A stretch of DNA of 64,000 nucleotides, taken from contig JAQGBZ010000196.1 in NCBI GenBank assembly GCA_034687125.1, positions 54,138 through 118,137 of the forward strand. The letters are read 5' to 3'. Positions 58,608-64,000 of the stretch are shown piece by piece; position 1 is the stretch's first letter; each line of letters begins with the position of its first letter. Source of the stretch: Neelides folsomi. Lineage: Eukaryota; Arthropoda; Collembola; Neelipleona; Neelidae. The notes beneath the pieces are model-generated. The model ran no database searches and was not told the origin of the DNA. It worked only from the letters and a program-made list of their open reading frames with translations. Made by a program: the position numbers and the translations under genes.

Positions 58608-60915
58608 ATGAGTCTCAGTTGGGAAAAAATTGTAGTGGCCATCGGGCTGGCCGTCGCATCGGCCGTGTTAGGTCTTTTGCCATGGGTCACGATCCGGCGA
58701 AAGGGAAGTCCGTCGGCCAAGTTCAATTTATTTCTTTCGCTCCTCTCGTCATTCGGTGGCGGAGTTTTATTGTCAACGTCGATTCTCCACATGCTTCCAC
58801 ATCTGAGGGAAAGGGTCATTCGGGTCGAATCACTTTGGACATCCGTTGATGAACATTTTCCGCTTGCTGAGGTTTTTGTTCTCACTGGGCTTATCCTCAT
58901 ATATTTCATTGAAGAAGCAGCTCATTACATTATGGGAGATGACGGGGTAATTTTAATTAAATAAATTAATATTTTAATGTTGAATGTTAAAGTGGTCGAA
59001 GTATAAAATTTAAAGATTTGGATTATAATAATTAATTTAATAAAGGATTGAATAAGCTAAAGTTTAATTTCAATTCAAATAAAGAAACATCACGGACACA
59101 GCCACCACGAAACTGTCGCAAGACATAATACAATGGCTCACAACATCCCTGTTCCCGATTGCAGCCATCATGAAGCATTTAATAAAGAAGAATGCCCTCA
59201 AGAGAAAAACCGGGGTCAGATAGTTCGCGGAGCTTTGGCCCTTTTTGCGTTGTCCTTCCATGGTGTCCTTGAAGGTATCGCAGTTGGTGTCCAGGTATGT
59301 GTATTTTAAATGTCTACTTAATTTAGAGGTAAACGTCTTAATTTCTTGCAATACTTATTCAATTGATCAACTTATCCTTAATTGATAATATTGTGAGGTA
59401 ATAGTATTGCAATGTTTATATTTGCTAGACTTTTCCTGGAATACTTTTCCTGGAATACTTTTCCTGGAGTACTTTTCCTTGAAAAGCCATCATGTTGAGA
59501 ATTAAATGATTTTATTATCGAATCTAATTCAATGTGGTTTTACAACTGCCCTTATCAATGTTTATAGTATGTATAAGTATATCAAATAATAACAAATGTC
59601 ATATATTTATATATCTTACTAACTAAATAGTATTTAAAACATTTGGATAAAGTTTCCGATAAACACTTTTCTTGGTCAATGTCAGCATTTAAATATCTGT
59701 GGGATTTATAAATTAAATGCCTTTATTGTTAGTGGCATTTTTCCACTCCACTGGTTGTCATTCACGTGGACATTTGCATATATCCAAGCGAATATAAATA
59801 GGATTTGGTGATAGCATTTTTTATTACCCAGCACTGGGATAAGAAATGTGTTTATTATGATTTTTGGAACAAGTATTACACATAGACGTTTTAGAATTAT
59901 TTGCATATTTGTACGCAATTTGTAAGTTTCTGCTCAATCAGCATTACATAGTTGTAGTTCATTATCATTTATCAGCTTATGATGTGTCCAATGGACATCC
60001 TCGATAATTAATTAATTTTTATTAATTAAAGTCAAACTAATTTCATTAACTTAAATTATGTTACAAAAATTAGCGTATAAGATAAGACTGAATAATAATC
60101 TAATCTGATTTTGATCCTTGTAGGAAAAGAGTAACGTTTGGTTTTTGTTTGGAGCCGTCGCTTCCCATGAGTTTCTCATCTCATTCTGCATGGGCCTTGA
60201 ATTGGCATTGGCGAGGGTTAAAGCTCTCGTCTTCGTCTCTTCTGTTCTTTTCTTCTCACTCATTTCCTCCATTGGAATCATCATTGGTGCCGCTATGACT
60301 TCTGCAAGCTCAACCGACACTCCAACAATAGCCATTATTGAAGTAAGCATTTTAATTACTTTAAACAACTCTATTATACCTCATTCCAGCCCGGAATACC
60401 CGTGAGTTTGAACGAACCGCTAAAATATTATTGAAAATGCTCATGATGGAGCTTACATGGTAACTTCCACAAGCGTATCCTGGACCCCACATATGCATTT
60501 TCAATATTATTTTAGCGATTCTTTCAAACTCACGGGTATTCCGGGCTGGAATGAGGTATAGTTTGTTGTTTTCTTGAATTTAACTCCATGTATTTAGAAT
60601 ATAATTAAAATGTTAAATATTGGTATCAAGTTATAATTGGAGATTTTATTTAATTGCATTTTTCACTTTCAGGGTATTGCAGCTGGAACTTTACTTTATG
60701 TCGTCTTTTTTGAAATTATGAGCCGTGAGAGAGAACGAAAAGAGAAGGAATTAAAAGAATGGCAATCTGCTGGATTTCTCCAATTTATTGCTTTGACTCT
60801 CGGCCTTGTCATTATGGCAGTTCTCATTACAACAGTCGGAAACTCACACGACCACGCCCATGGTCCACAAGAGTGTCAAGATGATCATGGCGACCACGAT
60901 AGTCACGAACACTGA
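58608..60915 (+). CDS. ZIP-family zinc transporter (SLC39A1/2/3-like)
   Basis: Four exons (58608-58946, 59085-59294, 60124-60342, 60673-60915) join in phase to 336 residues, a typical length for ZIP subfamily II. Predicted membrane helices start at WEKIVVAIGLAVASAVLGLL. A cytoplasmic loop carries the histidine cluster HHGHSHH (115-121). The metal-site helix reads SFHGVLEGIAVGVQ with His172-x3-Glu176, and the next helix has SHEFLISFCMGLELA with His198 and Glu199. The protein would import zinc (and possibly iron) into the cytosol. The C-terminus is an unusual His/Asp-rich tail (HDHAHGPQECQDDHGDHDSH) that could bind metal; ZIP1-3 proteins normally end soon after the last helix. Intron 3 holds a MITE-like element and intron 2 a 14-bp tandem repeat. 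Confidence 0.95.
59429..59484 (+). repeat. 14-bp tandem repeat, four units
   Basis: Unit ACTTTTCCTGGAAT at 59429-59442 and 59443-59456, with variant copies at 59457-59470 and 59471-59484. It lies inside intron 2 of the ZIP gene. TTCCTGGAA is itself partly palindromic. Confidence 0.85.
60375..60560. mobile_element. MITE-like fold-back element, copy 2
   Basis: Terminal inverted arms of about 75 nt begin TATACCTCATTCCAGCCCGG and end CCGGGCTGGAATGAGGTATA. The arms contain GTTTGAACGAACCGCTAAAA, shared with copy 1 at 45363-45556. The centre (about 60451-60484) is unrelated to the centre of copy 1. It lies in intron 3 of the ZIP gene. There is no coding capacity, so mobilisation would need a transposase from elsewhere. 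Confidence 0.88.
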
Positions 60916-62162
60916 TTCATTATTTTACAAAAATATTTTATTTATGTTGTATATAAAATATGGTGCAGAGTAGATTATTTTGTAATTTAAACTGAGGAGT
61001 AATTGGGGACGCTAATTGACAATCTCATTAGTTCACTCACCCGTGATTCATTTATTATTTATAATTGCTCAAATGTCAAATAATTAATTTTTGTTGTTTA
61101 ATATATAATTTAAATGTTAGATTAATTAACAATGTATCTTCTAGAGTACTTATATAATAACTACTTATTATAAAGAAATGAAGTTCCTTTAATTATGTTT
61201 ATATAGTTAAATTTGATATTAGGACTATTAACTCAAATGTTTAAATGGTTTGAGCTATGTTCGTTTTATTTAAAATTTTGACAAACGTTGAATAGTTTAT
61301 AATAATTCATAATTTATTAGTACTTTTACTTATAATGGTTTAGCATTTATTACATGCCTTACATGCCAGTTTTGACTCTTTCCCATTAAAATTTTAAACT
61401 ACTCTAAATACTTAATGTTACCCTTATCTTATACACTACATAAATATCTGTAATAAAATGTAATTAAGTATTTATGTACTCTACAGACCTACTAAATATA
61501 TTATATCAACTTTATTCATTATCTTAAAACGAATTTAAATTTATAATTTTATTGTCTATTATACCTTTATTATTTTGTTTTAACTATGAATTTGATATCT
61601 CTCATTTGTCAATTTTAAACAAGGAGTTCATTAAACTAAAAGAGATTATTATTGTACATAACATACATAATTATATCATACAGAGATGTATGAATTATAA
61701 AAACAAATCGTAATCAGATATTGATAAATAATTAACTTGAGTATTTTTATTTTATTCCATATCAAAATTATATAATAAGGTATCTAAAAAAATTTGTTAA
61801 GAAATTATAAGAATAAATAATTTTAAAGTATTTAATTTTCAAAGATCTTATCATATTTCAAAATCATCATTATTATTAAATTAATGTAGATATATCTTGT
61901 AATCCAAATACGTAAAGTATAAATAAACTCCAAAGAACAAACAATGACAAATAGTGTTAATATAAGATCTACCTGTAGACCTTGAATTTTCAGCCTTCCC
62001 TTTTTTCAAATCCATTTTGCCTCAAAGTCAACTCAACTCAAAGTTGAGAGAACTTTGAGGCTCCTACAAACTTCCAATTCTAAAATCTCATTTAAAAGCC
62101 TGTTACAGTCTTACAATACTTTATTTTACTTTCGATCAGATCAAAAGTCCAATAAGGTAAAA
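60916..62162. other. AT-rich intergenic region
   Basis: 1.25 kb after the ZIP gene with no recognisable gene. Near its end an interrupted palindrome spans 62019-62061 (GCCTCAAAGT ... ACTTTGAGGC, with a partly self-complementary centre). It lies about 100 bp before the next possible exon. Confidence 0.5.
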
Positions 62163-62275
62163 ATGGGTGATTGTGGATGTTTTTTCAAACAATTTATCGT
62201 AACTTGCACCTCAATCTTCGTACTGTATCGTGTGGCCAAAAAGTTACTTTTCTCCTATCTGGAAAAAAAGAAGCT
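62163..62275 (+). CDS. Possible first exon of an unidentified membrane-anchored protein
   Basis: ATG at 62163 opens MGDCGCFFKQFIVTCTSIF and then VLYRVAKKLLFSYLEKKK, with a strong donor (CT/GTAAGT) at 62276, giving 37 residues plus two bases. The exon has a single hydrophobic segment followed by a basic stretch, the usual form of a membrane anchor at the start of an endoplasmic-reticulum enzyme such as a short-chain dehydrogenase. No downstream exon is seen within the window before the MULE remnant, so the rest would lie beyond 64 kb. The frame can also be extended upstream to 62055. Confidence 0.35.
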
Positions 62276-62556
62276 GTAAGTTCCATGTTTATTTAACACA
62301 AATAAAATCAAAATACTTATTACTTGTTATGTGAGGTGTCCTCACGTTTGGGCATATACTCTTCGGTACTTGTAGTAGTGGGCACCGTCAGTACGGTACA
62401 CCGAAATTTGTGTACAAGAACCTTGGGATTTGATGATTAGGTATATATACTTTTTGGACTAACAAACATTTTTAACGATTATAGGGAAGGTATTAATATT
62501 ATAAATAGCAAATCTTAATTTATGTATTTTGAGTTCTATGAATGTGAAAGAATTTT

Positions 62557-63968
62557 TGGCGATGTTCAAATAGATCGTGCAACGGTAAAGTGCAAACTAC
62601 AGGAAATCAAGTGTATGAATCGTGTGAGCATTCGCATTTACCAAGCCAAATTGCAACAGAAGGTCGAAGAGTGAAGGCTCTTATTAAACAGAAAGCCAAA
62701 GATGAATTATTTAAACCTACAAGTGTTATTTTAGCTGAATGTGCACCAAATCCAGAATTGCTTTCAAGCTTGCCAAAAGTTTCATCTTTAAAAAAAACAA
62801 TTACATCTACTCAAAAAGCGATCGAAAATTTCCCTAATCAACCAAAAGCACTTCGTGATTTAGAAATACCACCAGAATTCACCATTCAAACCAATGGTGC
62901 AAAGTTTTTATTTCATGATTCAGGAAAATCTAATGACCGTTTCCTTATTTTTACTACTGAAAAAATCTCCAATATTTAGCCACATGTTGAAAGTATTTTT
63001 TGTGATGCTACATTTTCAGTCGTTCCAACAATTTTCAATCAACTCTTTGTGCTTATGGGATATAAAAATAACAAGTGTCTTTCTCTAATTTACACATTAA
63101 TGGCAAACAAAAAGAAAACCACTTATATAAGCGTATTACAAGAGATTCAAAAGTTAGTGCCTAACTGGATTCCAATCAATGCTATCACGGATTTTGAAAA
63201 AGCAGAAATCAATGCTTTCACCAAATTTTGGCCCACAACCCAGAAACATGGATGTTTTTTTCATTTTCTACAGTGTAATAGACGTAATTTCCAAAAATGT
63301 GGCTTGTCTGAAATTTTGAAAAAGGATCGAGAGTTTGAGAAGAACATTAAGTTTTTATAGGCTCTTGCTTTTGTTTCACTCGACAAAGTTGTGGAAGTTT
63401 ATGAGCTAATTATCGCATTAGAATATTATGTTAATGACGAAGCTAGACTTTCAGAATATCTCACATATTTTGAAAACACGTGGATTGGAGCATTAGATCG
63501 AAGAAAAGTTAGGAAAACTCCACTTTTCCTCATTGAGATGTGAAATTGCTTTGAGGCGACAAAAAATGGTAATGTTTAACTAATACTATGAATTTAAATA
63601 TTATAATAAACGTACCATGTAAAATATACATATTATGTATTAGTAGTATTACTCTTTTACCATTTCTTTAAATAACTTATTTTTATTTTTACATTAGATA
63701 TGCCTAAAACTAACAATTTCTGCGAAGGTTGGAACTTCTTTTTTGCTACCATGACGAATTGCAAACATCCTTCAATTTTCCGTTTTATTAAAAATCTACA
63801 ACTAAAGCAAAATCTTGTTGAACTTGCCTTGGATAGAGAGAGCGGAGGAGAAAGGAACCCAAAGAAATTGAAAATTTGAAATTGAGATTGAAAAATATTG
63901 TTTTAGACTATGACAATAGAGAGATCATGGACTATGTTCGAGCTATATCTTACAATCTTTCACTTTGA
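62557..63968 (+). pseudogene. Decayed MULE-type transposase with FLYWCH-like finger
   Basis: Translation from 62557 starts WRCSNRSCNGKVQTTGNQVY then CEHSHLPS, a FLYWCH-type zinc-finger half. The same frame continues into a MULE transposase core: FCDATFSVVP (first acidic residue), ITDFEKAEINAF (second) and GCFFHFLQCNRR (Cys-His signature). Three in-frame stops interrupt it: TAG at 62977, TAG at 63358 and TGA at 63539. A GT..AG intron (63569-63697) separates the last part, which reads KTNNFCEGWNFFF and CKHPSIFRFIKNL. A one-base frameshift near 63855 precedes the natural C-terminal end DYDNREIMDYVRAISYNLSL at 63968. The upstream finger half is also out of frame. It is inactive, but few other lesions suggest fairly recent death. 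Terminal inverted repeats were not identified. Confidence 0.85.
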
Positions 63969-64000
63969 AACATAAATTATTATTTATGATATTTGTTTAC

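Noticed and set aside
58427-58909. Minus-strand 160-codon frame
   Set aside because: Antisense shadow of the first ZIP exon and its GC-richer promoter.
62338-62460. Possible terminal inverted repeat of the MULE (CTTCGGTAC ... GTACACCGAA)
   Set aside because: The match is short and imperfect and no partner was found downstream before the window ends.
1-64000. CRISPR arrays, bacterial operons, phage or tRNA/rRNA genes
   Set aside because: None seen. Repeats are fold-backs, a coding minisatellite and short tandem repeats, and gene structure is eukaryotic throughout.

Overview
This is a window of an animal nuclear genome, almost certainly an arthropod. Genes are split by short AT-rich introns with GT..AG ends, the DNA is AT-rich, and the gene set includes an ionotropic receptor, a gustatory receptor, chitin-binding type-2 proteins, arthropod neuropeptide precursors (allatostatin C/CC type and an eclosion-hormone-like peptide), a CYP2-clan P450 and an angiotensin-converting-enzyme homologue. 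A full-length SepSecS shows that the selenocysteine pathway is kept, which argues against most insect orders that lost it. A non-insect hexapod (for example a springtail) or another pancrustacean is my best guess, but this is inference.

Left part (1-26 kb), sparse and less AT-rich. A four-exon allatostatin-CC-like precursor (+, 154-3465) is convergent with a very long minus-strand gene (25028 to 5633). I assembled that gene by hand from small exons. It joins an N-terminal SAND domain to a C-terminal SAM domain, with a PLDLS (CtBP-type) motif between them, and looks like a transcriptional regulator. Its introns reach about 8 kb and hold no gene I can support.

Middle part (26-47 kb), compact and rich in environment-facing genes. 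In order: intronless ionotropic receptor (+), three-exon gustatory receptor (+), intronless secreted subtilase (+), seven-exon P450 (-), a broken EGF-like cysteine-rich gene (+), twelve-exon ACE homologue (-) with a retained zinc site but altered substrate-binding residues, a defensin-like peptide (-), two chitin-binding proteins (+), and a six-cysteine eclosion-hormone-like peptide (-).

Right part (47-64 kb). Two housekeeping genes, PRP17/CDC40 (-) and SepSecS (+), lie head to head across 425 bp. They are followed by a small secreted protein resembling a beta/gamma-crystallin (+), a tandem pair of five-exon secreted lectin-like paralogues (-), and a ZIP zinc transporter (+) preceded by two metal-response-element cores. 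The window ends with a possible first exon of an unidentified gene and a decayed MULE transposase with an N-terminal FLYWCH-type finger.

Foreign and repeated DNA: several fold-back (MITE-like) elements, one family present twice (introns of a chitin-binding gene and of the ZIP gene), a 60-bp coding minisatellite, a 14-bp tandem repeat and a CT microsatellite. All multi-exon models were joined by reading-frame phase; none is supported by transcript data here.
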